Below are positions 36,127 through 44,205 of a DNA stretch of 64,000 nucleotides, piece after piece. Each line of letters opens with the position of its first letter. Positions within the stretch are counted from its first letter, which is position 1. The notes under the pieces are model-generated. The model was not told the DNA's origin. It saw only the letters and a list, made by a program, of their open reading frames with translations, and made no database searches. The stretch spans positions 34,996-98,995 of the forward strand of contig NZ_CAKASM010000012.1 of the NCBI RefSeq assembly GCF_916858675.1, written 5' to 3'. The translations under genes were made by a program, and so were the position numbers. The DNA is from Sphingomonas sp. Leaf21 (GTDB taxonomy: Bacteria; Pseudomonadota; Alphaproteobacteria; Sphingomonadales; Sphingomonadaceae).

Positions 36127-36139
36127 GTACGAATCGTAC
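36127..36139. promoter_or_regulatory. Palindromic operator candidate between padR and the ChaN-like gene
   Basis: GTACGAATCGTAC is symmetric except at its central base. It lies between the divergent starts at 36100 and 36154, overlapping where both promoters must be. The adjacent PadR protein is the obvious ligand. Confidence 0.5.
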
Positions 36140-36153
36140 CGTGGAGTGTCCAG

Positions 36154-37467
36154 ATGCGCTATTTGCCTGTCATCGCCGCTGCTCTGAGCGTCCTCGCTCT
36201 ACCGACCAGCACAATGGCCTCTGACCCTCAGCAGACCGTCCCAATTCCGCCGGCAAAGCAGTTCGACAACGACAGATTGATCGAGGCCTATAAGCAGTCG
36301 ATCAGCGACGCATCTCACGGTCGCTATATCGATGCATCTTATGGTCTCCTTCAGAAGCTGGGCGTCGAGCGCGCGGACGAAACCGCCGATCCCGATATCG
36401 TCGATCAGTGGGCGCAGGTCATGTCCACGATGACGGGCGTCCCCACCTTCAATACCGCTAAAAGCCCGGACTTCCACGTTTCGCAAGAGCAGATAGCCGA
36501 GCTTGAAGCATCGAGAGGTGAGCCAGCCATTCGGGAAATCGTCAAACGCGCGCGCAATACCCGGATCGTCATTCTCGACGAAAACCACCTCGATCCTCGC
36601 GGCAGGGCATTCGGTTTGGAGGTCGCACGCGCACTTCGCCCGCTAGGCTATACCGTCCTCGCCGTTGAAGCCTTGAAGCGCGTGGACGACGATAATGAAG
36701 CACGTCGGAAAATGGAGCAGCTAGTGGCTGACGGGTATCCCCGTCAATCAAGCGGCTATTACCTCGATGATCCTGTGTTCGCCGATTTCATTAGGCAGTC
36801 GCTCGCCTTGGGGTATCGGCCCGTCACCTACGAAAAGATCAGAACCGACTATTCGAAGGACGCCAAGGTTGCCCAGGAGCAGCGCGAGCAGGATCAGGCT
36901 GATAACATCGTCAATCGCGCCGTTCGGGCATTTCCCGACGCCAAGATTCTGATCTACGCCGGCGAGCACCATGCAGCAGAGCGACCGATCGCGGCTGAGG
37001 GCGGAACGCTGCCCATGATGGCGGGGCTGCTCAGGCACGCGACCGGCATTGATCCGTTGACGATCGATCAAGCCGGACTTTCGTCGATCCCAATGAACCG
37101 GCCTGATGTCGACCTTTATAAGATTGCGGCGTCGAAGGCTGTTCATCAATCCGCCGTGCTAATGGCGCATGGCAAGCCGGTGACGGTCGGTCTGCTGGCC
37201 GGATCGGTTGACCTGCAAGTCGTACATCCGCCCGTCCGAACGCTTCACGGGCGACCGGATTGGTTGGTTGGCATGGCACGTCACTCCGCATCCATCCCGT
37301 CCATGCTTCTGCCGTCCTCCGGCATGCGCCTCGTGCAGGCATTCATTGCTTCGGAAGGCAAGGATGCGATACCCGTCGATCAGGTTCTCGTGACCCACGG
37401 TAAGCCTGCGCCTACACTCCTGCTGTCCAAAGCACGGGTGCGCTATGCTCTGCAGTCCGTCCCATAA
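36154..37467 (+). CDS. Secreted ChaN/EreA-like (TIKI-superfamily) protein
   Basis: ATG 36154 starts a clear signal peptide (RYLPVIAAALSVLALPTSTMAS). The 437-residue protein contains RIVILDENHLDPRGRAFGLEVARALRP, then TVLAVEALKR and ILIYAGEHHAAERPI. This spaced pattern of acidic/His pairs resembles the ChaN haem-binding and erythromycin-esterase superfamily, where such residues bind metal or haem or perform hydrolysis. It should be periplasmic or surface. Substrate unknown. Divergent from a PadR regulator, suggesting induction by a small phenolic or drug-like ligand (inference). Confidence 0.6.
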   Translation: MRYLPVIAAALSVLALPTSTMASDPQQTVPIPPAKQFDNDRLIEAYKQSISDASHGRYIDASYGLLQKLGVERADETADPDIVDQWAQVMSTMTGVPTFNTAKSPDFHVSQEQIAELEASRGEPAIREIVKRARNTRIVILDENHLDPRGRAFGLEVARALRPLGYTVLAVEALKRVDDDNEARRKMEQLVADGYPRQSSGYYLDDPVFADFIRQSLALGYRPVTYEKIRTDYSKDAKVAQEQREQDQADNIVNRAVRAFPDAKILIYAGEHHAAERPIAAEGGTLPMMAGLLRHATGIDPLTIDQAGLSSIPMNRPDVDLYKIAASKAVHQSAVLMAHGKPVTVGLLAGSVDLQVVHPPVRTLHGRPDWLVGMARHSASIPSMLLPSSGMRLVQAFIASEGKDAIPVDQVLVTHGKPAPTLLLSKARVRYALQSVP

Positions 37468-37898
37468 TTTGGCTTGCGACGGGTTTAAAAAAGCGGGGGC
37501 TTTCCCGGTATTTGATCCCAAATCAGACGGCTCAGGAGCGGGTCATTCATCGTCCGGGCAAACACCGCAAGGCGGATCAGCGCCGTGGAATCCAAATTTC
37601 CCAACAATCTGAGTGCCCAGTTTCGTCCGATTGGGTGCACCATTTCCGGTCAAAGATGCGCACCGCGCCGTTTCTTCATGGCACCGCCATTTTTCCAGCC
37701 TCCTGGATGACCATGAGAGGCCGATCCCGTTCGCTCGCACGCGCACCCATGCCGCCCGCATCTCGGGATAAACGAAGCGCGCATCCGGCCGGGAGCGGCG
37801 TCAGTCGCGACGCCCTCGACGATGGCCCGGCCTCTCCGGCGGAGCTTTTGACGAAACCGCCTGTATTTCGCGGGTCCGCCGGTCCATAATCGGAACGG
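37468..37898. other. Gene-free junction stretch with a second recombinase-tail fragment (minus strand, 37577 to about 37670)
   Basis: No intact gene is visible. On the minus strand a short frame reads GAVRIFDRKWCTQSDETG before ending at 37577, a degenerate echo of the recombinase tail at 35195-35393. This probably marks the right edge of accessory DNA; the genes that follow look chromosomal. Confidence 0.45.
37637..37654 (+). repeat. Direct repeat copy B (recombinase-tail/possible att core)
   Basis: GCACCATTTCCGGTCAAA matches copy A at 35219-35236 in 17 of 18 positions and the same orientation. Together they bracket the padR/ChaN-like cassette. Confidence 0.6.
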
Positions 37899-38363
37899 AT
37901 GGTTACCGGGGGCAACTTGAAGCACGCAGCGGCGCTGCTGTCGGAGCGGCAAAAGGAATGCCTGCGTCTCGTCGGCCAGGGTCTGCGCTCGAAGGAGATC
38001 GGGCCGATCCTCGGTCTCGCGCCCGGTTCGGTCGACACCTATATCAAGGCCGCCGTCGCCCGGCTCGGGGTCAGCGACCGCCGGGTCGCGGCCCGCATCC
38101 TCGCCGAATTCGAGCTATCCCAACGATTGGGATCACCACCGGAGCCGCTTCCGCCGACCGCCGAACTTGCGGCAGACGGGTTTCAGCAGGAGCCGCAGGG
38201 GTTCTGGAAACAGGCCCTCACGCTCCCGCCGATCGGCGGACACTCCAATGATTTATCGGTCCGGGAACGGCTGCTCGCAACGTTGCGGGTGGCATGTGTC
38301 ATGACGGGGGTGGCCGCCGGTTTCATTCTTCTTTTCGTGGGGGCTCTGCGCGCGTTGAGCTGA
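37899..38363 (+). CDS. Membrane-anchored LuxR-type (GerE) helix-turn-helix protein
   Basis: The 154-residue protein begins with a GerE-type HTH (LLSERQKECLRLVGQGLRSK, EIGPILGLAPGSVDTYIKAA). It ends with a single hydrophobic segment (VACVMTGVAAGFILLFVGAL), so the DNA-binding head appears tethered to the inner membrane. There is no receiver or ligand domain. It is followed 19 nt later by a small co-directional gene. Such HTH-TM proteins are common in sphingomonads; target genes are unknown. Confidence 0.75.
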   Translation: MVTGGNLKHAAALLSERQKECLRLVGQGLRSKEIGPILGLAPGSVDTYIKAAVARLGVSDRRVAARILAEFELSQRLGSPPEPLPPTAELAADGFQQEPQGFWKQALTLPPIGGHSNDLSVRERLLATLRVACVMTGVAAGFILLFVGALRALS

Positions 38364-38382
38364 GCCCCCGGCCGGAGGCACC

Positions 38383-38727
38383 ATGCTCAACATCGAACCG
38401 AATTCCGCCGCCCAGGTCGCCGAGACCACCCGCAAGGCGATCCGCCAATATGACGAGGCACTGAGCAGCGCGGCACGGCTGACGCTGTCCTTCATCGCGG
38501 CGAGCAGCGACACCAACATCCCGGTCGGCGAAACGCAGAAGATCCTCGCCGCCGTCCACAAGAGCCAGTCGGACCTGATGGCCGCGCGCGGCACGATGGT
38601 CTCCGCCGTCTCGCTGATGACCAGCGTGCAGCGCCGCAGCAACATCGCCGAAACCAGCTTCGGCTGCCCCGGACCGACGCCGCTGGACTATGCCAATCTG
38701 TCGGAACCGCTGCGCGCTGTCGCCTAA
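38383..38727 (+). CDS. Small conserved-type protein of unknown function
   Basis: The 114-residue protein (begins MLNIEPNSAAQVAETTRKAI) is predicted soluble and mostly helical, with no known catalytic motif. A good GGAGG-type ribosome-binding site precedes ATG 38383. It is in the same direction as the HTH-TM gene 19 nt upstream and probably shares its transcript. Not recognised. Confidence 0.65.
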   Translation: MLNIEPNSAAQVAETTRKAIRQYDEALSSAARLTLSFIAASSDTNIPVGETQKILAAVHKSQSDLMAARGTMVSAVSLMTSVQRRSNIAETSFGCPGPTPLDYANLSEPLRAVA

Positions 38728-38764
38728 TCGGATCGATCCGGCATTGACGGGTGGGCAGTGAGAC

Positions 38765-39199
38765 GTGTTGGTCCAATCCATGGTCCCAGCGATGTTCCTC
38801 CTGCTCACCGCGTCCAGCCTGATCTTCGCCATATGCTTTGGGGAAAGGGACGCGCGATGGGCAGCGGCCTGGGTGCTTGCGGCTGTCATAGCGACAGCCG
38901 TCGCGGAAGCGCTGAATCGGAATTGGGGGTCGGTGCACCTGACGGTCGCGGCGATCGACCTGTGCTTGCTGGCCGGATTGGGCCATCTCATGCTGACCAG
39001 CCGGTCCTACTGGCCAATCTGGATGGTCGCGGCCCAGCTTCTTACCGTCCTGTGCCACGTAGCCGCCGCACTGGCGGGGCCCTACAACCAGCGGGTGTAC
39101 ACCGCGCTGGCCACGCTCTGGTCCATCCCCTGTCTGCTGAGCCTGGTGGTGGGCGTGGTGTTGGATCGCCGTGCGACTGCCAGATTGCGGGCTGGCTGA
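38765..39199 (+). CDS. Small integral membrane protein
   Basis: The 144-residue protein has about four hydrophobic segments (MFLLLTASSLIFAICF, AAAWVLAAVIATAVAEAL, VAAIDLCLLAGLGHLML and the pair around MVAAQLLTVLCHVAAALAG and SIPCLLSLVVGVVL). It starts at TTG 38765 or the internal ATG (MVPAMF) at 38780. No family recognised. Its 3' end runs into the winged-helix gene, suggesting coupling. Confidence 0.6.
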   Translation: MLVQSMVPAMFLLLTASSLIFAICFGERDARWAAAWVLAAVIATAVAEALNRNWGSVHLTVAAIDLCLLAGLGHLMLTSRSYWPIWMVAAQLLTVLCHVAAALAGPYNQRVYTALATLWSIPCLLSLVVGVVLDRRATARLRAG

Positions 39200-39519
39200 A
39201 ATCCTATCTCCGCCTGCGTCGCGCCCGCGCCCGTTTCCTGAACGGCGAGTTGTTCGCCGATCCGGCCTGGGACATGCTGCTCGACCTCTTCGTCGCGCGG
39301 GTCGAGGGGCGGCTGATCTCGACCTCGTCGGCCTGCATCGGCGCCTCGGTCGCCTCCACGACCGGGCTGCGGTGGCTGCGGACGCTGGAGACGCAGGGAC
39401 TTGTCCAGCGGGCTCCCGATCAGCTCGACCGCCGACAGCGCTTCATCTCGCTGACGCCGTCGGCGATGGCGGCGGTGCGCGCCTGGACGATCGAGGCGAT
39501 GACGGCCCTGCGGGATTGA
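39184..39519 (+). CDS. MarR-like winged-helix protein, start uncertain
   Basis: The C-terminal part is clear: DPAWDMLLDLFVARVEGR, ACIGASVASTTGLRWLRTLE and LVQRAPDQLDRRQRFISLT form a winged helix like a short MarR-type regulator common in sphingomonads. No ATG, GTG or TTG in frame has a good ribosome-binding site. Translation may begin at a rare codon (ATT 39184 or CTG 39196) by coupling to the upstream stop at 39199, or the 5' end may be frameshifted. Confidence 0.55.
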   Translation: MAGWLKSYLRLRRARARFLNGELFADPAWDMLLDLFVARVEGRLISTSSACIGASVASTTGLRWLRTLETQGLVQRAPDQLDRRQRFISLTPSAMAAVRAWTIEAMTALRD

Positions 39520-39546
39520 CGCGTCGCACCCCGACCGACCCGGCCG

Positions 39547-40044
39547 CTACCCCCGGATGAACAGGCTGCGCAGCCATGGCGGCCGTGCCTGGGTCGCGCT
39601 GCGCCAGTCGCCCTCGTCGCCCCTATCCTCGACCCGGTAGGTGGAGGGGTCGAACAGCCGCAGCTTCACGCCCTTGAAGCCCGCCACGTTGGTCGTGACC
39701 AGCGTCAGCCCGTGGTGCAGTGCCGTCGCCGCCAACAGCGCATCGCGCGTGTCGGTCAGCGGAACCTCTCCGCGACGTCGGGCGACGCCCGTGTCGAGCG
39801 GCAGGACATGGCCATCGAAGGCGGACAGCAACTGCCCGCCGATCCAGCTCCGCAGGCCCGCCGCCGCCGACTTGTCGCGCCGAGCGGTCCGTACGGCGAC
39901 ATCCTCCAGTTCGACCAGGCTGATCGCCGAGACGAACAGCCGCTCGCGCGCGATCCCGCCCGCCCAGCCGACCAGCCCCGGATCGCCGCCCCCGGCACGC
40001 GCCTTGGCCAGGTCGAGCAGGATCGGCGTGTCGAGCAGATACAT
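39547..40044 (-). CDS. vapC: VapC-type PIN-domain toxin
   Basis: The 165-residue protein begins MYLLDTPILLDLAKA with the first PIN Asp. It contains SAISLVELEDVAVR with the conserved Glu, DTRDALLAATALHHGLTLVTTN with the Asp cluster, and the terminal FKGVKLRLFDP. VapC toxins are Mg-dependent RNases. It follows the antitoxin gene by 5 nt. The last 35 residues are an unusual extension. Conserved active-site residues suggest an active toxin. Confidence 0.88.
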   Translation of the reverse strand: MYLLDTPILLDLAKARAGGGDPGLVGWAGGIARERLFVSAISLVELEDVAVRTARRDKSAAAGLRSWIGGQLLSAFDGHVLPLDTGVARRRGEVPLTDTRDALLAATALHHGLTLVTTNVAGFKGVKLRLFDPSTYRVEDRGDEGDWRSATQARPPWLRSLFIRG

Positions 40045-40049
40045 CGCGC

Positions 40050-40277
40050 TCAGCGGCCCCAGCGGTCCGCGGGCGTCAACGCGACCTGGTCGGCGCCGGG
40101 CCAGGCGAGCAGGTCCAGGATATTGTCGCGCTCGCCGCTGAAACGTCGGAAATCCTGGATGCTCATCAGGACATGGGTCGGACGACCACGATCGGTGATG
40201 AACACGGGCTCGCTCCGCGCCAGCCGCTTGACCGCGCTGACGTCCTGATTGAATTCGCGACTGGATACGAGCTTCAT
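40050..40277 (-). CDS. Phd/YefM-family antitoxin
   Basis: The 75-residue protein starts MKLVSSREFNQDVSAVKRLA, continues EPVFITDRGRPTHVLMSIQD, typical Phd/YefM antitoxin sequence with the DNA-binding N-terminus, and ends with an acidic/Trp-containing toxin-binding tail (DLLAWPGAD). ATG 40277 is the family start; the frame upstream to 40397 is not family-like. It precedes the PIN toxin in one operon and should autorepress. Confidence 0.88.
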   Translation of the reverse strand: MKLVSSREFNQDVSAVKRLARSEPVFITDRGRPTHVLMSIQDFRRFSGERDNILDLLAWPGADQVALTPADRWGR

Positions 40278-40415
40278 CTTGGATCCGAATGGCTTGATGC
40301 GGACGGCCACGTTACCGGATGCCGGGGCCCGCGCAACCGGCGGTGCCGTTCCCCTGCCCTCGCCCCTTGCGGGGGAGAGAGGGATGAAGAACGACAATGC
40401 TCAACCGCGCTGGCC

Positions 40416-41921
40416 CTAGCCGAGCTGGTCGATCGCGATCCGGTTGGGCGGCAGCTCGCTGATCGCGCGTTCGCCGAACTTGCGGATTCGCTGGAATATC
40501 CGCCCGGCTTCGCGCGCGGCATCGCGGCCGACGAGCGGCGGCGCGGTGTCGTATCCCATGCCGTAGAGGATATATTGATAGTTGAAATAGGCGAAGCTCT
40601 CGACATCGATCAGGAAGTCGAACCGGCTGGGCGGTCGATGACGCCACTGGTCCAGCAAGGCCCGCAATGCTTCGGGGACCGACGCCGGATCGGCATTCTC
40701 GCGCCAGAACCGCTCCTCGCGTCGGCTGAGGCAATAGTGCAGCTTGAGGAAGGCGATGATGCTGTCGAAGCGCGCCGTCATCAGCCGGTTGAAGCGCGCC
40801 GCCGCCGCGGCGACCGGCGTGCCCGGGGGCGACAGCTCGGCGATCATCGCCGCCGCCGCCTCGATCAGCACGATCCCGGTCGACTCCAGCGGCTCGAGGA
40901 AGCCCGCCGACAGCCCGACCGCGACGCAATTGCCGATCCATTGCGCGGGTCGATATCCGGGCTCGAACGATATGGTGCGCGCGGTATAGCGGTCATGCCC
41001 GACATAGGATCGCAGGATCGCGGCGGCGCGATCGTCGTCGATATGCCGACTGGAAAAGACGCAGCCGATGCCGCGCGCGCCCTGCAGGCCGATATCCCAG
41101 ATCCACCCCGCCTCATGCGCGGTCGCGACGGTGAAGCTGTCGATCGGCGTGTCGGGTGCGTCATAGGGGATCTTGCAGGCGAGCGCCCGGTCGGTGAACA
41201 GCTGGTCCCGTACCGAGCGGAATTCCGATCCCAGCGTCCGGCCGATCAGCTCGGCACGAAACCCCGAACAGTCGACGAACAGATCGGCGGTCAGCGCGCC
41301 ATGCTCCGCGGTATGGACGCGGTCGATGCCGCCGCCGTCCGCCCGGTCCACCCCGGTCAGCAGCCCTTCCAGATGCCGAACGCCCAGTTCGCGCCCACGC
41401 TCGGCGAGCAGTTCGACCAGCCGCTCGGCATCGAAATGATAGGCATAGGTCAGCGGCCCGGCATAATCCCGATCCCCCGGCTGCTTGGGCGCGCGTCCGC
41501 CTTCGGCCACGCTGTTCTGGATCGTCATGGCGGCGGCGAAGGGCGGTCGCGTCGCCGCGTCCTGCGCCAGCCAATAGGGGACGAGATTGCCCTGTTCGGG
41601 CGAAAAGGGCGGTTCGAAGGGGTGGAGATAGCGGTGGCGCGCACCCTCGGCGGTCGGCGCGTGCAGCCAGTCGTCGAAGCGTATGCCCTGCTTGAACGTC
41701 GCACTGGCGCTGCGGATGAAGCGGCGTTCGTCGATGCCCAGATAGTCGAGCGTCTGGCGTATGGTCGGGAACGCCCCCTCGCCCACGCCGATCGCTCCGA
41801 TACCCCGCGATTCGAGCAGCGTGATGTCCGCCCGTCCCGCAAACGCCTTGGCGAGATAGGCGGCGGTCAGCCAACCGGCCGTGCCACCGCCGACGACGAG
41901 AATGGATCGCTTGTCCGCCAT
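40416..41921 (-). CDS. FAD-dependent tryptophan-halogenase-family protein
   Basis: The 501-residue protein has the N-terminal FAD motif ILVVGGGTAGWLTAAYLAKAF, GVGEGAFPTI, and ATFKQGIRFDDW containing the conserved Lys that handles HOCl in flavin halogenases. LEPLESTGIVLI carries the conserved Glu. The usual WxWxIP box reads GWIWDIGL, lacking the Pro. It is probably a halogenase or related flavin enzyme acting on an aromatic substrate with a separate flavin reductase, which is not seen nearby. Single gene, divergent from DUF3429. Confidence 0.82.
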   Translation of the reverse strand: MADKRSILVVGGGTAGWLTAAYLAKAFAGRADITLLESRGIGAIGVGEGAFPTIRQTLDYLGIDERRFIRSASATFKQGIRFDDWLHAPTAEGARHRYLHPFEPPFSPEQGNLVPYWLAQDAATRPPFAAAMTIQNSVAEGGRAPKQPGDRDYAGPLTYAYHFDAERLVELLAERGRELGVRHLEGLLTGVDRADGGGIDRVHTAEHGALTADLFVDCSGFRAELIGRTLGSEFRSVRDQLFTDRALACKIPYDAPDTPIDSFTVATAHEAGWIWDIGLQGARGIGCVFSSRHIDDDRAAAILRSYVGHDRYTARTISFEPGYRPAQWIGNCVAVGLSAGFLEPLESTGIVLIEAAAAMIAELSPPGTPVAAAAARFNRLMTARFDSIIAFLKLHYCLSRREERFWRENADPASVPEALRALLDQWRHRPPSRFDFLIDVESFAYFNYQYILYGMGYDTAPPLVGRDAAREAGRIFQRIRKFGERAISELPPNRIAIDQLG

Positions 41922-42011
41922 GGCCGCACGCTAGCGCCAAGTGATCCGGCTGGCGCGTGCTTTTTCGTGAACCATATCCCGCGCGCCGCGTAGCGCTTCG
42001 CGGAGGTATCG

Positions 42012-42467
42012 ATGACGAATCGCCCATTGCCGCACGCGCCGCTCTATTGGGGTCTCGCGGGCCTGATCCCCGGCCTGCTGTGCATCGCGCTCGCCTGGGG
42101 CGGCGCCGGCCGCGCCGGGCCGGGTGCGATCGCGGGGGCGCTGTACGCCGCACTGATCCTCTCCTTCCTCGGCGGGCTGTGGTGGATGGAGGCCTTGATG
42201 CGCGGCGATACGCGCGCCTGGCCCTATGGCGTGGCGGTGGTGCCGAGCCTGGCGGGATGGGCCGCGTTGCTGGCGAGCCTGGTCGGCGGCGCGCCGGTGT
42301 CGGTCGCGCTGGTCGTACTGGGTCTCGCGCTGCTGGCGACGCCGCTCGGCGATAGATGGACCGGATCGCTCGTCCGGGACATGCCCGGCTGGTGGCGGCT
42401 ACGCCTTGTCCTCGCGTTCGGGCTGGGCGGCATGAGCCTGATCCTCGGCGGGGTCGCGTCGCTCTGA
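42012..42467 (+). CDS. DUF3429 family membrane protein
   Basis: The 151-residue protein begins with PHAPLYWGLAGLIPGLLCIAL and has five hydrophobic segments (ending LVLAFGLGGMSLILGGVASL) with YAALILSFLGGLWWM in the middle, the DUF3429 signature. Function unknown; inner membrane. GAGG precedes ATG 42012. Its 3' end overlaps the small minus-strand gene below. Confidence 0.8.
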   Translation: MTNRPLPHAPLYWGLAGLIPGLLCIALAWGGAGRAGPGAIAGALYAALILSFLGGLWWMEALMRGDTRAWPYGVAVVPSLAGWAALLASLVGGAPVSVALVVLGLALLATPLGDRWTGSLVRDMPGWWRLRLVLAFGLGGMSLILGGVASL

Positions 42468-42560
42468 GGCTTCGGGGAGGCCGCGCGACTGCGCCTTGCG
42501 TCGTTTCAGGTTCTCGCGGAGCGCCGCCGCCAGCCGATCCGCGCGTTCGTCTTTTGCCAT
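42399..42560 (-). CDS. Small basic protein typical of sphingomonads
   Basis: The 53-residue protein (MAKDERADRLAAALRENLKR, then RKAQSRG) resembles short, highly charged proteins I associate with sphingomonad genomes. It starts at ATG 42560, upstream of tRNA-Thr on the opposite strand, and its 3' part overlaps the end of the DUF3429 gene by 69 nt. The N-terminal 26 residues look conserved; the rest may be unstructured. Function unknown. Confidence 0.5.
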   Translation of the reverse strand: MAKDERADRLAAALRENLKRRKAQSRGLPEASERRDPAEDQAHAAQPEREDKA

Positions 42561-42644
42561 GCGTCCGGCATAATCCGAACAACAAGCGCTTGACAACGCC
42601 CGCCCGATCGTCTCTAGGCGCGCTTCCCGCGTCGAGACGCGAGT

Positions 42645-42716
<72 letters not shown>

Positions 42717-42839
42717 CCATTCTCCCCCGACCCTGAAAAGGGCGCCCGAACAATGGGTTGAGGGGACGATCCCGCAACTATCCCGCCCCCTTGCAATTCT
42801 TCGTTGGGAAAGTTGCGCCGGTTCGTTAGCTATCGTCGC

Positions 42840-44132
42840 ATGAAATTCCGTTTTTCCTTCGGGGCGCAGGTGTTCGTCGGCATGGCCGTCGGCCTGCTGC
42901 TCGGGCTGTTCGCGCGGAGCCAGAATGTCGCGGGGCTGGCCGAAGCGTTGCGCATCATCGGCGAGAGCTTCGTCCAGTTGCTCAAGGTTCTGGTCGTGCC
43001 GCTGGTCTTCACCGCGATCGTCGCCTCGATCGCGGCGCTGCGCGACCTGAACAATGCCGCACGGCTGGTCGCGGCGACCTTCATCTGGTTCGCGATCACC
43101 GCGCTGATCGCGGTGACCATCGGGCTGACGCTCGGCACGCTGCTGCAACCCGGCCTCCATGCGGGCGTCGCGGCGGGCAGCGCGGTGCGGCCCGATACCG
43201 CCGGGTCGTGGCTCGACTTCCTGCGCGGGCTGATCCCGTCCAACATTCTCGGCCTGTCCGCCTCGACGAGCGCGGGGGACGGCGGGGCGCTCAAGACCGG
43301 GCTGTCGTTCAACATCCTCCAGATCATCGTCATGGCGGTCGCGATCGGCGTCGCGGCGGTGCGGGTGGGCGACAAGGGCGAAGGCTTCCTGTCGTTCAAC
43401 GCCTCGGCGCTCGCCATCTTCCGACGCATCCTGTCCTGGGTGATCCGGCTGACCCCGATCGGCTCGGGCGCGCTGCTCGGCAATGCGATCGTGCGTTATG
43501 GGTGGCAGTCGCTGTCCGCGCTCGGCAGCTTCGCACTCGCCGTCTATATCGGGCTGGGCCTCGTCCTGTTCGTCGTCTATCCGTTGCTGCTGCTCGCCAA
43601 CGGCTTGTCGCCCAAGCGTTTCTACGCCGCCGCCTGGCCGGCGATCCAGCTCGGCTTCGTCTCGCGCTCGTCGATCGCGACTTTGCCGGTCACCGAGGAT
43701 GCGGTGGAGCGGCGGCTCGGCGTGCCGCGCGCCTATTCCGCCTTCGCCGTGCCCTTCGCGGCGACGACCAAGATGGACGGCTGCGCCGCCATCTACCCGG
43801 CGATCTCGGCGCTGTTCGTCGCGCAATATTACGGCCTGCCGCTGCATGTCGGCGACTATGTGCTGATCGTGCTGGTGTCGGTGCTGGGATCGGCGGCGAC
43901 CGCCGGGCTGACCGGCGCGGTCGTCATGCTGACGCTGACCCTGTCGACGCTGGGCCTGCCACTGGAGGGCGCGGGGCTGCTGCTCGCGATCGATCCGATC
44001 CTCGACATGGGGCGGACCGCGATCAACGTGGCGGGTCAGGCGCTGGTGCCGACGATCGTCGCGCACCGGGCCGGATTGATCACCGACACGCCCGCCGTGG
44101 AACGCTTGCCGGACGTGCCGCAAACGGGGTAA
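42840..44132 (+). CDS. Dicarboxylate/amino acid:cation symporter (DAACS family)
   Basis: The 430-residue membrane protein begins MKFRFSFGAQVFVGMAVGL and contains LIPSNILG, the serine-rich reentrant loop FVSRSSIATLPVT, AATTKMDGCA and TAGLTGAVVML, matching GltP/DctA-type transporters. It should import C4-dicarboxylates or glutamate/aspartate with H+ or Na+. ATG 42840 is the family start; TTG 42804 is less likely. It begins 120 bp after tRNA-Thr. Confidence 0.9.
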   Translation: MKFRFSFGAQVFVGMAVGLLLGLFARSQNVAGLAEALRIIGESFVQLLKVLVVPLVFTAIVASIAALRDLNNAARLVAATFIWFAITALIAVTIGLTLGTLLQPGLHAGVAAGSAVRPDTAGSWLDFLRGLIPSNILGLSASTSAGDGGALKTGLSFNILQIIVMAVAIGVAAVRVGDKGEGFLSFNASALAIFRRILSWVIRLTPIGSGALLGNAIVRYGWQSLSALGSFALAVYIGLGLVLFVVYPLLLLANGLSPKRFYAAAWPAIQLGFVSRSSIATLPVTEDAVERRLGVPRAYSAFAVPFAATTKMDGCAAIYPAISALFVAQYYGLPLHVGDYVLIVLVSVLGSAATAGLTGAVVMLTLTLSTLGLPLEGAGLLLAIDPILDMGRTAINVAGQALVPTIVAHRAGLITDTPAVERLPDVPQTG

Positions 44133-44205
44133 ATGCGGGCATGAGCTTGCGCGCGGTGTTCTGGTTGAGTAATACACGCGAGTGGCAGATCGCCGGAACC
44201 CCATA

